Source of the DNA: Paenibacillus tyrphae
Lineage (GTDB): Bacteria; Bacillota; Bacilli; Paenibacillales; NBRC-103111
DNA length: 64,000 nt
Direction: 5' to 3'
Assembly (NCBI RefSeq): GCF_000722545.1
Contig: NZ_JNVM01000010.1
Coordinates: 186,001 to 250,000 of the forward strand
Positions 18,192-29,393 of the stretch are shown here, piece after piece. Each line of letters opens with the position of its first letter. Position 1 is the stretch's first letter. The translations under genes and the position numbers were made by a program. The notes below the pieces were generated by a model. The model was given only the letters and a program-made list of their open reading frames with translations, was not told where the DNA came from and did not search any database.

Positions 18192-18317
18192 GGGTTGAAT
18201 TCCTCCTTTTTCCATATGAAAACTGCCATTCTCTCTAGTATAAATCAATTTGGTTTGCGTTGGAATAGAGGAAATGCGTTTTCCTTCCGTGCGCGTTGTC
18301 CGGTCTTGGCCGTGTCT

Positions 18318-18346
18318 TTTACAAAATGTTCATACCCCGATAATAT
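18318..18346 (+). promoter_or_regulatory. sigma-A-type promoter for the small ORF at 18404
   Basis: TTTACA (18318-18323), a 17-base spacer and TAATAT (18341-18346) form a near-consensus promoter ending 57 bases before the start codon at 18404. Confidence 0.5.
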
Positions 18347-18403
18347 GCGCTTAATGCTGGAAGATACAATAAAGGTAAATACGCGGAGCTGGAGGTTTTT
18401 GAT

Positions 18404-18583
18404 ATGGAGAAACTGCTCGGTAAATTGCTGTTGGTCGCGGCGTGCTTCGCCATCCTGTGCGTGCTCGGGTGGACCTCGCCGGAAAATCCGTCCGTAGCCC
18501 TGAATGCGAATCCTTTAAAAGCAAGTCACGAGCAGTACCAACGAATCTCGGCTTCCAATTATTATGTACAGAACGGAAACTGA
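18404..18583 (+). CDS. small exported or membrane-anchored protein (59 aa), unknown
   Basis: The frame encodes MEKLLGKLLLVAACFAILCVLGW, a short basic start followed by one hydrophobic segment, then a polar tail (SPENPSVALNANPLKAS...). GGAGG is about 8 bases before ATG 18404, and a promoter-like sequence and a terminator flank it, so it is a single-gene unit. It may be secreted or held in the membrane by its N-terminus. No family was recognised. Confidence 0.6.
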   Translation: MEKLLGKLLLVAACFAILCVLGWTSPENPSVALNANPLKASHEQYQRISASNYYVQNGN

Positions 18584-18605
18584 TCGGACAAACGATTGCA
18601 TATTG

Positions 18606-18637
18606 AAAAAGGGGAGGCATGGGCGCCTTCCCTTTTT
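18606..18637. terminator. terminator after the 59-aa protein gene
   Basis: AAAAAGGGGAGGC pairs with GCCTTCCCTTTTT (one G-U) and ends in a T-run; it lies between two convergent small genes. Confidence 0.75.
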
Positions 18638-18661
18638 GTTTGCCGAGCAAAAGCCCGGAGG

Positions 18662-18829
18662 CTACTGCGTTCTTCTGCGATGCTCCACCAAGTCAATGGT
18701 TCCCAGCACGACGTGTGCGAGCCCAAAACCGACGGCCGCCGCGGCCGCCATCGGGAATTTGTTTCGCATAGCGGCACCGGATGCTGCGACAGCCGTACCG
18801 AGAACGGTTGGAATCAGACCTTCGCGCAT
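18662..18829 (-). CDS. small membrane protein (55 aa), unknown
   Basis: On the minus strand, ATG 18829 with GGAGGGTG upstream opens a 55-codon frame: MREGLIPTVLGTAVAASGA, then MRNKFPMAAAAAVGFGLAH and a polar C-terminus ending TIDLVEHRRRTQ. Two Ala/Gly-rich hydrophobic segments suggest a small membrane hairpin. The gene has its own ribosome site and ends convergently with the 59-aa gene at a shared terminator. Function not recognised. Confidence 0.55.
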   Translation of the reverse strand: MREGLIPTVLGTAVAASGAAMRNKFPMAAAAAVGFGLAHVVLGTIDLVEHRRRTQ

Positions 18830-18913
18830 AGCTCTTCACCCTCCTCGCAGCGGATTGAATGATGTAGCGTTTTTAGCATCGATTTTTGCGATCGTTTTTA
18901 TGCTCTTTCGGAA

Positions 18914-18942
18914 TTGCAATGTTTTGGCTGGAAATCTATAAT
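18914..18942 (+). promoter_or_regulatory. sigma-A-type promoter for the DUF1802 gene
   Basis: TTGCAA (18914-18919), a 17-base spacer and a perfect TATAAT (18937-18942) lie 47 bases before the start codon at 18989. Confidence 0.65.
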
Positions 18943-18988
18943 AGCGTAAACGAATGGGCTAAACTACTAAGGGAGGAAGGTGCAAGAG

Positions 18989-19564
18989 ATGATACCGCAA
19001 GGACAGGCGGTCGGACTGAAGGAGTGGGCCGTGGCCGTCGAGGCTTTGAAGCAGGGGCGGCAAATCCTGATTATGCGCAAAGGCGGCATCCGCGAGGAAA
19101 CCCGGGATTTTCAAGTGGAATCCGACAGCTTTTATTTGTATCCGACCTATGAGCATCAGCGTAAAGAGCTGATCAAGCCGGAGTTCGCGGAGCGGGTGGA
19201 CGACTGGGCGCCCGAAGGGAACGGCGAGCAAGCGGAAATCGGATGCTGCGCCGAGCTCGCCGAGGATATCCTGATCGAGACCGAGGAACAGCTTGCCAAG
19301 CTGAAGCCGTTTCACATTTGGACGGACCGGCTTGCCGAAGAGAGGCTGAAGTGGAAACGAACGAAGCCGCTGCATGTCATGCTGCTTAGGGTGTATGCGC
19401 TGGACGAGCCTGTGCGAATCCCGGTGCTTGACGAATATAACGGGTGCAAATCGTGGATCGGGCTCCCCGAATCGCTGAACGGGGCTCCGCGCCGGCCGGT
19501 GCTGACGGATGAAGCTTTTGCGATAGAGGCCAACCGGATTCGGGAGGCGCTTGCACAAAAATAG
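18989..19564 (+). CDS. DUF1802-family protein
   Basis: The 191-residue protein resembles DUF1802 members: an N-terminal LKEWAVAVEALKQGRQILIMRKGGIREE, the FYLYPTYEHQRKELIKPEF block, and a central HVMLLRVYAL strand. The first block is like an NTP-sensing or transcription-linked fold, but no biochemical role is established. ATG 18989 is preferred over GTG 18980, which lies too close to the GGGAGGAAGG ribosome site. It is monocistronic with its own consensus promoter. Confidence 0.7.
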   Translation: MIPQGQAVGLKEWAVAVEALKQGRQILIMRKGGIREETRDFQVESDSFYLYPTYEHQRKELIKPEFAERVDDWAPEGNGEQAEIGCCAELAEDILIETEEQLAKLKPFHIWTDRLAEERLKWKRTKPLHVMLLRVYALDEPVRIPVLDEYNGCKSWIGLPESLNGAPRRPVLTDEAFAIEANRIREALAQK

Positions 19565-19625
19565 TTCCGGGAAATCCGCGGACGGGACTTTCTTGATTTT
19601 GCATATTGAGATATAATATTATTAT

Positions 19626-19661
19626 TGAGAATCATTGATAATCAGTTTGTAATGATTATCA
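19626..19661. promoter_or_regulatory. tandem Fur boxes upstream of the suf operon
   Basis: Compared with the 7-1-7 Fur box TGATAATNATTATCA, TGAGAATCATTGATA (19626-19640) matches at about 12 positions and TTGTAATGATTATCA (19647-19661) at about 13. They lie 35-70 bases before sufC. This predicts iron-responsive repression of the Fe-S assembly operon. Confidence 0.7.
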
Positions 19662-19695
19662 TTAAATAATAATTAAAACTCGGAGGCACGAAACT

Positions 19696-20526
19696 ATGGC
19701 AAACGTACCGCATTTTACTATAGACGGTTTGAAAGCGACTGTCGAGGGCAAAGAGATTTTGAAAGGCCTTAGCTTGACGATTAAGGGCGGCGAAGTCCAT
19801 GCGATCATGGGACCGAACGGAACGGGCAAAAGTACGCTGGCGTCCACCCTCATGGGCCACCCGAAATACGAAGTGACGGAAGGAAGCGTGACGCTGAACG
19901 GCGAGGACGTGCTTGAGATGGCAACGGACGAGAGAGCGCGTGCCGGCCTGTTTCTTGCCATGCAGTATCCGAGCGAAATTACAGGTGTGACGAATGCGGA
20001 CTTCCTGCGCAGCGCGATCAATGCCCGCCGCGAGGAAGGCAGCGAAATTTCGCTGATCAAGTTCATCCGCCAGATGGAAGCAAAAATGAAAGAGCTGGAG
20101 ATCAACCCCGAGTTCATGCACCGCTATTTGAACGAAGGCTTCTCCGGCGGCGAAAAGAAGCGTAACGAAATTCTGCAAATGATGATGCTGGATCCGAGCA
20201 TCGTTATTCTTGACGAGATCGACTCGGGCCTCGATATCGACGCACTGCGCATCGTGGCGACGGGCGTCAATGCCATGCGTTCCGAAGACCGCGGCTTCCT
20301 GATCATCACCCACTACCAACGCCTGCTGAACTACATCACCCCGGACTACGTTCACGTGATGATGCAAGGGCGCATCGTGAAATCCGGCGGACCGGAGCTG
20401 GCTCAGCGTCTGGAAAACGAAGGTTATGACTGGGTGAAAGAAGAGCTTGGGATCGTGGACGAGCGGGTAGGCCAGGACGAAGAGGAATTCAAGATTCCGA
20501 TGAATACGACGGCTCCGAAATACTAA
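19696..20526 (+). CDS. sufC: Fe-S assembly ATPase
   Basis: This 276-residue ABC-type ATPase is the cytoplasmic energy module of the SufBCD scaffold. It has Walker [10 protein letters not shown], signature FSGGEKKR, Walker B VILDEID and the SUF-specific [10 protein letters not shown] stretch. GGAGG precedes ATG 19696. It is the first gene of sufCDSUB and has no terminator before sufD. Confidence 0.96.
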   Translation: MANVPHFTIDGLKATVEGKEILKGLSLTIKGGEVHAIMGPNGTGKSTLASTLMGHPKYEVTEGSVTLNGEDVLEMATDERARAGLFLAMQYPSEITGVTNADFLRSAINARREEGSEISLIKFIRQMEAKMKELEINPEFMHRYLNEGFSGGEKKRNEILQMMMLDPSIVILDEIDSGLDIDALRIVATGVNAMRSEDRGFLIITHYQRLLNYITPDYVHVMMQGRIVKSGGPELAQRLENEGYDWVKEELGIVDERVGQDEEEFKIPMNTTAPKY

Positions 20527-20555
20527 GCTATCGAAAGGGAACAGGAGGATTAACC

Positions 20556-23507
<2,952 letters not shown>

Positions 23508-23522
23508 GGAGGTATGACACCC

Positions 23523-24920
23523 ATGGCAAAGAAAATGCCGGAAATGGAAGAATATAAATATGGGTTTCGCGACGAGCACAAAGCCGTGTTTCAGAGCGGA
23601 AAAGGGCTGACCCGCGAAATCGTGACCGAGATTTCCAGAATGAAAGGCGAGCCGGAATGGATGCTGGAGTTCCGCCTGAAGTCGCTGGAGCAGTTTTTGA
23701 AAATGCCGATGCCGCGTTGGGGCGGCAATATGGACGATTTGGATTTCAACGACATTCAATACTACGTGAAGCCTTCCGAGAAGCAAGGGAAAACGTGGGA
23801 AGAAGTGCCGACGGAGATCAAGGAAACGTTCGACAAGCTCGGTATCCCGGAGGCGGAGCAGAAGTTCCTGGCAGGTGTATCCGCTCAGTACGAGTCCGAG
23901 GTCGTCTACCACAGCATGCAGAAGGATCTGGAAGAGCAAGGCGTGCTGTTTATGGACACCGACACGGCGCTTAAAGAGCATCCGGAAATTTTCAAAAAAT
24001 ACTTCGGGACGATCATTCCCCCGAGCGACAATAAATTCGCCGCATTGAACAGTGCGGTATGGTCCGGCGGCAGCTTCATCTACGTGCCGAAAGGCGTGAA
24101 GGTGGAAATTCCGCTGCAAGCTTACTTCCGGATCAACTCGGAAAACATGGGGCAGTTCGAGCGTACGCTCATCATCGCCGACGAAGGCAGCTTCGTGCAT
24201 TACGTCGAAGGTTGTACGGCTCCGGTCTACAGCACGAACTCGCTGCACAGCGCCGTCGTTGAGATCATCTGCCTCAAAGATTCCCGCGTCCGCTACACTA
24301 CGATCCAAAACTGGGCGCCGAACATTTACAACCTGGTTACAAAGCGTGCGGTTGCGGAAGAAAACGCGACAATGGAATGGGTCGACGGCAACATCGGCTC
24401 CAAGCTGACGATGAAATATCCTGCGGTTGTGCTGAAAGGCCGCGGCGCGAAAGGCATGGTGCTTTCCATCGCCGTTGCGGGCAAAGGGCAGCATCAGGAT
24501 GCCGGTGCGAAAATGACGCACTTGGCGCCGGACACGACATCCACGATCGTATCCAAATCGATCAGTAAGCATGGCGGCAAAGTAACGTACCGCGGTTTGG
24601 CTTCGTTTGGACGCAATTCGGAAGGCTCCAAAGCGAACATCAAGTGCGATACGCTCATTATGGATAACGAATCGACGTCCGATACGATTCCGTACAACGA
24701 AATCATGAACGACAACATTACGCTGGAGCACGAAGCGACCGTCTCGAAAGTATCCGAGGATCAGCTGTTCTACTTGATGAGCCGCGGCTTGACGGAAGCA
24801 GAAGCGACGCAAATGATCGTTATGGGCTTCATCGAGCCGTTCACGAAAGAACTGCCGATGGAATACGCAGTCGAGATGAACCGTCTCATCAAATTCGAGA
24901 TGGAAGGCTCAATCGGTTAA
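23523..24920 (+). CDS. sufB: Fe-S assembly scaffold protein SufB
   Basis: The 465-residue beta-helix scaffold has the expected blocks [64 protein letters not shown] and [14 protein letters not shown] 23523 is chosen because AAGGAGGT ends at 23513; ATG 23514 would leave no spacing. It closes the suf operon and a hairpin terminator follows. Confidence 0.96.
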   Translation: MAKKMPEMEEYKYGFRDEHKAVFQSGKGLTREIVTEISRMKGEPEWMLEFRLKSLEQFLKMPMPRWGGNMDDLDFNDIQYYVKPSEKQGKTWEEVPTEIKETFDKLGIPEAEQKFLAGVSAQYESEVVYHSMQKDLEEQGVLFMDTDTALKEHPEIFKKYFGTIIPPSDNKFAALNSAVWSGGSFIYVPKGVKVEIPLQAYFRINSENMGQFERTLIIADEGSFVHYVEGCTAPVYSTNSLHSAVVEIICLKDSRVRYTTIQNWAPNIYNLVTKRAVAEENATMEWVDGNIGSKLTMKYPAVVLKGRGAKGMVLSIAVAGKGQHQDAGAKMTHLAPDTTSTIVSKSISKHGGKVTYRGLASFGRNSEGSKANIKCDTLIMDNESTSDTIPYNEIMNDNITLEHEATVSKVSEDQLFYLMSRGLTEAEATQMIVMGFIEPFTKELPMEYAVEMNRLIKFEMEGSIG

Positions 24921-24946
24921 GTTTTCATTTTCGGGGAAACATGCAA

Positions 24947-25008
24947 ATACGTGTCCGTAGCGACGTTTACGCTTAGGTGTAAAGTCGCCCGGGTACGTAT
25001 TTTTTTTA
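24947..25008 (+). terminator. terminator of the suf operon
   Basis: Two nested stems, AATACGT/ACGTATT outside and GCGAC/GTCGC inside, are followed by eight T residues, 26 bases after the sufB stop. Confidence 0.7.
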
Positions 25009-25028
25009 AGGACAAATGAGGGAGAGAA

Positions 25029-25712
25029 ATGGACAAAATTCAATACCTGTCACAATTCAATCTGCTGAACTCGCTATCGATGGAAGATTTGGTCGAAATG
25101 GATCAACTCACTTCAATAACTACGATTGCGAAAAATCAGTATATCCAAACACCGGACACTTTTGCCGAAGGGCTTTACTTTGTGAAAAAAGGAAAGGTCC
25201 GCCTGTACAAGCTTAATGCTGAAGGCAAGCAGTTCACTCTGGATATCCTAAGCGAAGGGAACGTGTTCGGCGAAATGGCCGGAATTTCATTCGGCACACG
25301 GGAGCTATACATAGAAACAGTAGAAGAATGTCATATTTGTTTGATGAATAAGGATCGATTCGAGAGTTTTTTAGTTCATCATCCCCGATTTATGATGAAC
25401 TTAATGAAAGTATTGAGCGAGCGGATGATCGATATGAGCAAGCTGGCTCAAAATTTGGCCCTTGCGAAGCTGCACGATAAAATTTTGTTTATTCTTATTA
25501 AGCTTTCCAATCAGTTTGGAGTCACGGAGGATTGCGAGTTTTACCAAATCGATATTCCTCTTTCCCATCAAGAAATCGCCAATTTCGTCGGTGCAACCCG
25601 AGAGGCCGTCACGGCAGCCTTGCAGGATCTGGTGAAAGAACAAGTGATTAAGACCGGATTCAAAACAATCTACATTCATCGAGGCAAGCTTTCGGAAAGG
25701 AACATCATGTAA
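25029..25712 (+). CDS. Crp/Fnr-family transcriptional regulator
   Basis: The 227-residue protein has a cyclic-nucleotide-binding-like domain (FAEGLYFVKKGKVRLYKLNAEGKQFTLDILSEGNVFGEMA) and a C-terminal winged helix (IPLSHQEIANFVGATREAVTAALQDL). It lacks the N-terminal Cys cluster of FNR and the residues that bind cAMP are not clear. It may therefore respond to redox or to an unknown ligand. A nearby palindrome before the following peroxiredoxin gene could be its target, since Crp-type proteins bind about 16-22-bp palindromes. Confidence 0.85.
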   Translation: MDKIQYLSQFNLLNSLSMEDLVEMDQLTSITTIAKNQYIQTPDTFAEGLYFVKKGKVRLYKLNAEGKQFTLDILSEGNVFGEMAGISFGTRELYIETVEECHICLMNKDRFESFLVHHPRFMMNLMKVLSERMIDMSKLAQNLALAKLHDKILFILIKLSNQFGVTEDCEFYQIDIPLSHQEIANFVGATREAVTAALQDLVKEQVIKTGFKTIYIHRGKLSERNIM

Positions 25713-25766
25713 GGTTTCCGGCTGCAGTTGTAAACTGGATTACATCTTTCCCTAAAGAAAAAGAAG

Positions 25767-25796
25767 TATCGTATAGAGGCTAAAACCTATACGATA
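25767..25796. promoter_or_regulatory. palindromic operator before the peroxiredoxin-like gene
   Basis: TATCGTATAG (25767-25776) and CCTATACGATA (25786-25796) form an almost perfect inverted repeat directly before the gene at 25812 and after the Crp-type regulator. The position next to the start suggests a repressor or redox-sensor site. Confidence 0.5.
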
Positions 25797-25811
25797 TGGA
25801 GAGATGATCTC

Positions 25812-26477
25812 ATGGAAAAGATGCCGTTTCAAAAATTGCAGTCTGAATTGGAAGCAGCGACGGCACAGATGGAGCAGCTACTCCCTCAAGAAGTGCTGGA
25901 TGCATTCGACATGTCGATCCGGGAGCTTCGGGAATCCGGTGTTGGTACAGGATTGGAGCTTGGAACTCAGGCACCTGACTTTACTTTGATCGATCACACA
26001 GGGAGCAAAATCACGTTGTCCGAGGAAACGGCTAAAGGTCCCGTTGTTCTTACCTTTTACCGCGGAGCATGGTGTCCTTTCTGCAACTTGCAACTGCTGG
26101 CCTATCAGAGAATATGGAATGACCTTCAAGCAGCCGGCGCTCAGCTCATTGCAGTTAGTCCGCAAACTCCCGATCAATCCATACTTCTAAATGAAAAGCA
26201 CCGATTCAGCTTTCCGATCTTAAGCGATGTTCATAATCAAACAGCGGAAAAATACAATCTGAAATTTAGAATACCCGATCATTTGCACGACATTTACAGG
26301 TCGCTAGGTATTACACTGGATGCCTTTAACGGAGATCATTCATGGGAGTTCCCTGTACCCGCTACTTTTGTTATCGATAAAGCACGGATCATCCGTGCGG
26401 CGCAGGTGGATGCTGATTACAAAAACCGCATGGAGCCTGCCGAAATCATGCAGATTTTGAACTCGATTTCGTCGTAG
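25812..26477 (+). CDS. peroxiredoxin-like (AhpC/TSA-type) protein
   Basis: The 221-residue protein has a thioredoxin fold with the motif FYRGAWCPFCNLQL (Cys88 and Cys91), so a CxxC replaces the TxxC of ordinary peroxiredoxins. It also has the N-terminal APDFTL, FPILSDV and a cis-Pro-like PVPATFVID. It probably reduces peroxides or protein disulfides in the cytoplasm. The first 45 residues form a helical extension typical of this subfamily. It is preceded by a strong palindrome and followed 12 bases later by the HEAT-repeat gene. Confidence 0.8.
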   Translation: MEKMPFQKLQSELEAATAQMEQLLPQEVLDAFDMSIRELRESGVGTGLELGTQAPDFTLIDHTGSKITLSEETAKGPVVLTFYRGAWCPFCNLQLLAYQRIWNDLQAAGAQLIAVSPQTPDQSILLNEKHRFSFPILSDVHNQTAEKYNLKFRIPDHLHDIYRSLGITLDAFNGDHSWEFPVPATFVIDKARIIRAAQVDADYKNRMEPAEIMQILNSISS

Positions 26478-26489
26478 CAGGGGGCAGCG

Positions 26490-27362
26490 ATGGATCTGGA
26501 AAAGAAAATCCCCATATCTGCTGAGATTATACAGCGGAAGGGAGCCCGAAAGGCTGCCGATATCCCAGAAGCCGTGATGCAACTGCTGCAAAGGGGGAGA
26601 CTGCAGACCGCCAATCTTACGGAGTGGCTGGCTATCGATCATCTCAAGCTGCTGCAGCATGTGCTCTGCGAACTCGAATTGCATGAAGAATCGGATGAGA
26701 TGTTATCCGGTTTGGAACGGTTGAACCAAAAGAAGATCATGAGCACGATCCCCGCCATTGCGAAAAAGTGGCTAAGCTTGTTGGACCGTGTACCGGAAAA
26801 GGAAGGCTTCCGAATCTTCCATGCATTAGCTTGTCATCGTTCAGATAGCGTGCGCTGCTGGGCGGCTTATATGATCGGATTGGACGAGCAATTAACTATA
26901 ACGCAGAAACTTACGGGCATTCGTCCTTTTGCTGCCGATTCCCATTTTGGCGTGCGCGAGATGGCCTGGATGGCGGTCAGGGAATCGATTTCTAACGAAT
27001 TATTGCAAGCACTCGATATTTTGCACGAGTGGGTGCGTGATGAGGATTCGAATATCCGCAGGTTTGCCGTCGAATCGCTCCGTCCGCAAGGCGTTTGGGC
27101 CAAGCACCTTTATGTCTTGAAAGAGCAGCCTCAACTGGCGCTTCCGCTTTTGGAGGAGGTCAAGTCCGACCCGGTCAAATATGTTCAAGATTCGGTGGGA
27201 AATTGGCTGAACGATGCTGGTAAGACGAATCCAGACTGGGTGCGTCGGATTTGCGATGCATGGCTGGAAGCTTCGGATACGAAGGAGACGAAACGAATCG
27301 TGGCCCGGGCGACAAGAAGCTTATTGAAAGAAAAAATCGAAGGAGCAGCTGCGTTAAGCTGA
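26490..27362 (+). CDS. HEAT-repeat protein of the DNA-alkylation-repair (AlkD-like) type
   Basis: The 290-residue, wholly helical protein has the AlkC/AlkD-like pattern: an N-terminal GARKAADIPEAVMQLL, then DRVPEKEGFRIFHALACHRSDSVRCWAAYMIG, HFGVREMAWMAVRESI, DEDSNIRRFAVESLRPQGVW and KYVQDSVGNWLNDAGK. The RRFAVE..RP and VQDSVGNWLND helices match DNA alkylation repair family members that flip out 3-alkyl purines. It is cotranscribed with the peroxiredoxin-like gene, which would combine oxidative and alkylation defence. Activity is inferred. Confidence 0.75.
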   Translation: MDLEKKIPISAEIIQRKGARKAADIPEAVMQLLQRGRLQTANLTEWLAIDHLKLLQHVLCELELHEESDEMLSGLERLNQKKIMSTIPAIAKKWLSLLDRVPEKEGFRIFHALACHRSDSVRCWAAYMIGLDEQLTITQKLTGIRPFAADSHFGVREMAWMAVRESISNELLQALDILHEWVRDEDSNIRRFAVESLRPQGVWAKHLYVLKEQPQLALPLLEEVKSDPVKYVQDSVGNWLNDAGKTNPDWVRRICDAWLEASDTKETKRIVARATRSLLKEKIEGAAALS

Positions 27363-27365
27363 AGA

Positions 27366-27417
27366 TGAAAAACCTCCATCGCCACCTTAAGGAGCAAAGT
27401 GGCTGTGGAGGTTTTCA
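27366..27417. terminator. bidirectional terminator
   Basis: AAAACCTCCA and TGGAGGTTTT with inner GCCAC/GTGGC pairs form a long stem between the HEAT-repeat gene and the convergent small secreted-protein gene. Confidence 0.8.
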
Positions 27418-27420
27418 CGT

Positions 27421-27795
27421 TTAATTATAGCCCAGATAGGCAACGACGGTGAAATCACCCGGCGAGTCTAAGACAAGTCTATACTGTCCGTCGGGCTGAT
27501 TCGAAGCCAAAGGAATCTTGAGACGCGCATATTGACCGGCCACAATGGCTCCTGTCGAGTTGCTGCCCACCAGCACATCTCCGTTCGGTGTCACCCGGTA
27601 CAGCTTGAAGTTGACCCCGAGGCTACTCCGACCGTTGTTTATGAAGTTGCCTTCAATATAAATATTGCCATGGACTTGGACCGGCGCCCAAGTATCGTTG
27701 CCTGTACCCGGTCCGCTCGAGGCCGCCAAACCAGAGGAAGCAAAACTAAATAGCAGGACAAGTACGAAAGCGATAGACGCGATTTTTCTTTTCAT
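27421..27795 (-). CDS. small secreted beta-rich protein (124 aa), unknown
   Basis: A Sec signal peptide (MKRKIASIAFVLVLLFSFASSGLAA, cut after GLAA) leads to a mature domain of about 99 residues rich in beta strands and Asn/Gly (GNIYIEGNFINNGRSSLGVNFKLYRV ... GQYRLVLDSPGDFTVVAYLGYN). No cysteines occur. It looks like an Ig-like or carbohydrate-associated domain, but no family was recognised. It is monocistronic with an AGGAG-type ribosome site. Confidence 0.65.
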   Translation of the reverse strand: MKRKIASIAFVLVLLFSFASSGLAASSGPGTGNDTWAPVQVHGNIYIEGNFINNGRSSLGVNFKLYRVTPNGDVLVGSNSTGAIVAGQYARLKIPLASNQPDGQYRLVLDSPGDFTVVAYLGYN

Positions 27796-28170
27796 ACCAT
27801 CTCAAGCTCCTTTTTTCATAGAATGAACTCGACAAGCGCTTTCTTTGTACCAGGCGGATAGTCTTCTACATTTTGAATTCGCTTTCAATTTGAATGTTGT
27901 CGGTTAGCCGAACACCTCCCAATAGAAGAGTCATTGGGATATTCTGGGTTGTTGCTATAAACATACATTACCTTTTATACCGGCGTCTATAAATTTTCCC
28001 TTAATTTTATATGAGTTTTTTATGAATACTCTTGCCCAATTTATGCAGGAGGACTGCACTTATTTGTTTCCAGCCAACCGGATGCATAGCGCCCTGACCC
28101 CTGCTTCATCCTATAAAGGGACCGAATTCCGGCGAATTCACGAATTCACGAACGAGAGGAAGATGGTGCG
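27796..28170. other. intergenic region between divergent secreted-protein genes
   Basis: No convincing gene was seen in these 375 bases. They contain the divergent promoters and a GAATTC-containing direct repeat (GAATTCAC twice, about 28134-28152) just before the lipoprotein gene at 28171. Confidence 0.5.
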
Positions 28171-29331
28171 ATGATCGGATCATGGCGGCGTCCGGTGGCG
28201 GCTTCGTTGGTTGCATGCTTGCTCGCGGCAGGCTGTGGACCGCAATTATCGAAGGAACAACGGCTTTCGAATCAACAGGGCATTCCGAGCAATCAGGGGC
28301 AAGCCGCAAACCGGTTAAAAAGCGAAGAAATCAACGGAAAAACGACAACAATCGGCCTGAACGGCGGATTTATTCGCATGCTGCCGCAGGGCCGGGTGGA
28401 AATGACGATTCCCACCGTGACTATAGGCGGGACCGCGTATGTGGTCGGTTCCGATTTTGCCAAAATTGTCGGATTCCGGTCTAATTGGGATCAAGCCAGG
28501 GGAGTATTTCAGTTGGGGGAGCACGACGCGTCTTACGAGCTGAAGCCGGGCCAAGCATCAGCGCTGAGAGACGATGAGACGGTGGCGCTTAAGGAAGCGC
28601 CTATTCTTTTTAATTCCCAGATACATATCCCCGTGTCGGCGTTAAACCCGGTATTTGCGAAAGATTTATCATTCGAAATCAAGGAACAGGCGGCGGTCGT
28701 CCAAGCCACCGACTGGGCGGTTAGCGGGGCGATCGACGGCCCGCTGGAGGCGAGCACGGGAGCGGAGCTTGACTTCGGCGACGACCCGAAGGACCCGTTT
28801 CAAAGAACAGGAGGGGCTTCGGCGATGAGGCTGGAGCGTGACCCGCTGCTGGAGGCTTCCGATGCTGTCGAGGCCATGAAGGGACTGGACCATTTTTCCG
28901 GGGATGATATGGCGGTCCCCGTTCTGAAGCAGGTCGATATGAACGCTTTGCTGACCCGGGCGCAGCGATACGTCGGCGTGAACTATTCGTTCGGCGCCGC
29001 ACCTTATTCGACCTCGGGCAAGTTCGACTGCTCCACATTTACGCAATATGTGTTTGCCAAATCCGGGATAACGCTGAACCGGACAGCCCGGGCCCAAGCC
29101 AAGCAAGGGACCGCCGTCGACCGAAAACAATTGCGGAAGGGCGATCTGTTGTTCTTTTACGTTCCCGGTAAGTTTCGCAGCCAGAAGACGGTCGGTCATG
29201 TCGGCATTTATCTAGGGAACCAAAGAATGATTCACTCTGCTCCGGAGCCGAAAGACGGCGTGCAGATTACCCACATCAACAATGCGTATTGGAAGCAGAC
29301 GTTTTTGGCTGCCACGCGGGTATCCTCTTAA
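28171..29331 (+). CDS. lipoprotein with NlpC/P60 endopeptidase domain
   Basis: The 386-residue protein has a lipobox (CLLAAGC), a central stalk like copper-amine-oxidase N-terminal domains (VEMTIPTVTIGGTAYVVGSDFAKIVGFRSNW ... ILFNSQIHIPVSAL) and a C-terminal NlpC/P60 domain from about residue 270. The catalytic Cys lies in KFDCSTFTQYVF, the His in VGHVGIYLG. It would cleave peptidoglycan stem peptides outside the cell, with the stalk placing it in the wall. GAGGAAG is about 9 bases before the ATG. Confidence 0.85.
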   Translation: MIGSWRRPVAASLVACLLAAGCGPQLSKEQRLSNQQGIPSNQGQAANRLKSEEINGKTTTIGLNGGFIRMLPQGRVEMTIPTVTIGGTAYVVGSDFAKIVGFRSNWDQARGVFQLGEHDASYELKPGQASALRDDETVALKEAPILFNSQIHIPVSALNPVFAKDLSFEIKEQAAVVQATDWAVSGAIDGPLEASTGAELDFGDDPKDPFQRTGGASAMRLERDPLLEASDAVEAMKGLDHFSGDDMAVPVLKQVDMNALLTRAQRYVGVNYSFGAAPYSTSGKFDCSTFTQYVFAKSGITLNRTARAQAKQGTAVDRKQLRKGDLLFFYVPGKFRSQKTVGHVGIYLGNQRMIHSAPEPKDGVQITHINNAYWKQTFLAATRVSS

Positions 29332-29340
29332 AAAAGTAAC

Positions 29341-29375
29341 AGCCCGGCCGGTTGTCCGTCAGGGCTGTTCTTCGT
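29341..29375. terminator. terminator
   Basis: AACAGCCC and GGGCTGTT form an 8-bp stem with a T-rich tail, between the NlpC/P60 gene and the convergent HD-GYP gene. Confidence 0.7.
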
Positions 29376-29393
29376 ATGTAAGGCAAACGTGTA

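Noticed and set aside
18192..18403. SAM (S-box) riboswitch before mtnK
   Set aside because: Expected, as mtnK is often SAM-controlled, but neither the conserved stems nor a terminator/antiterminator pair could be seen.
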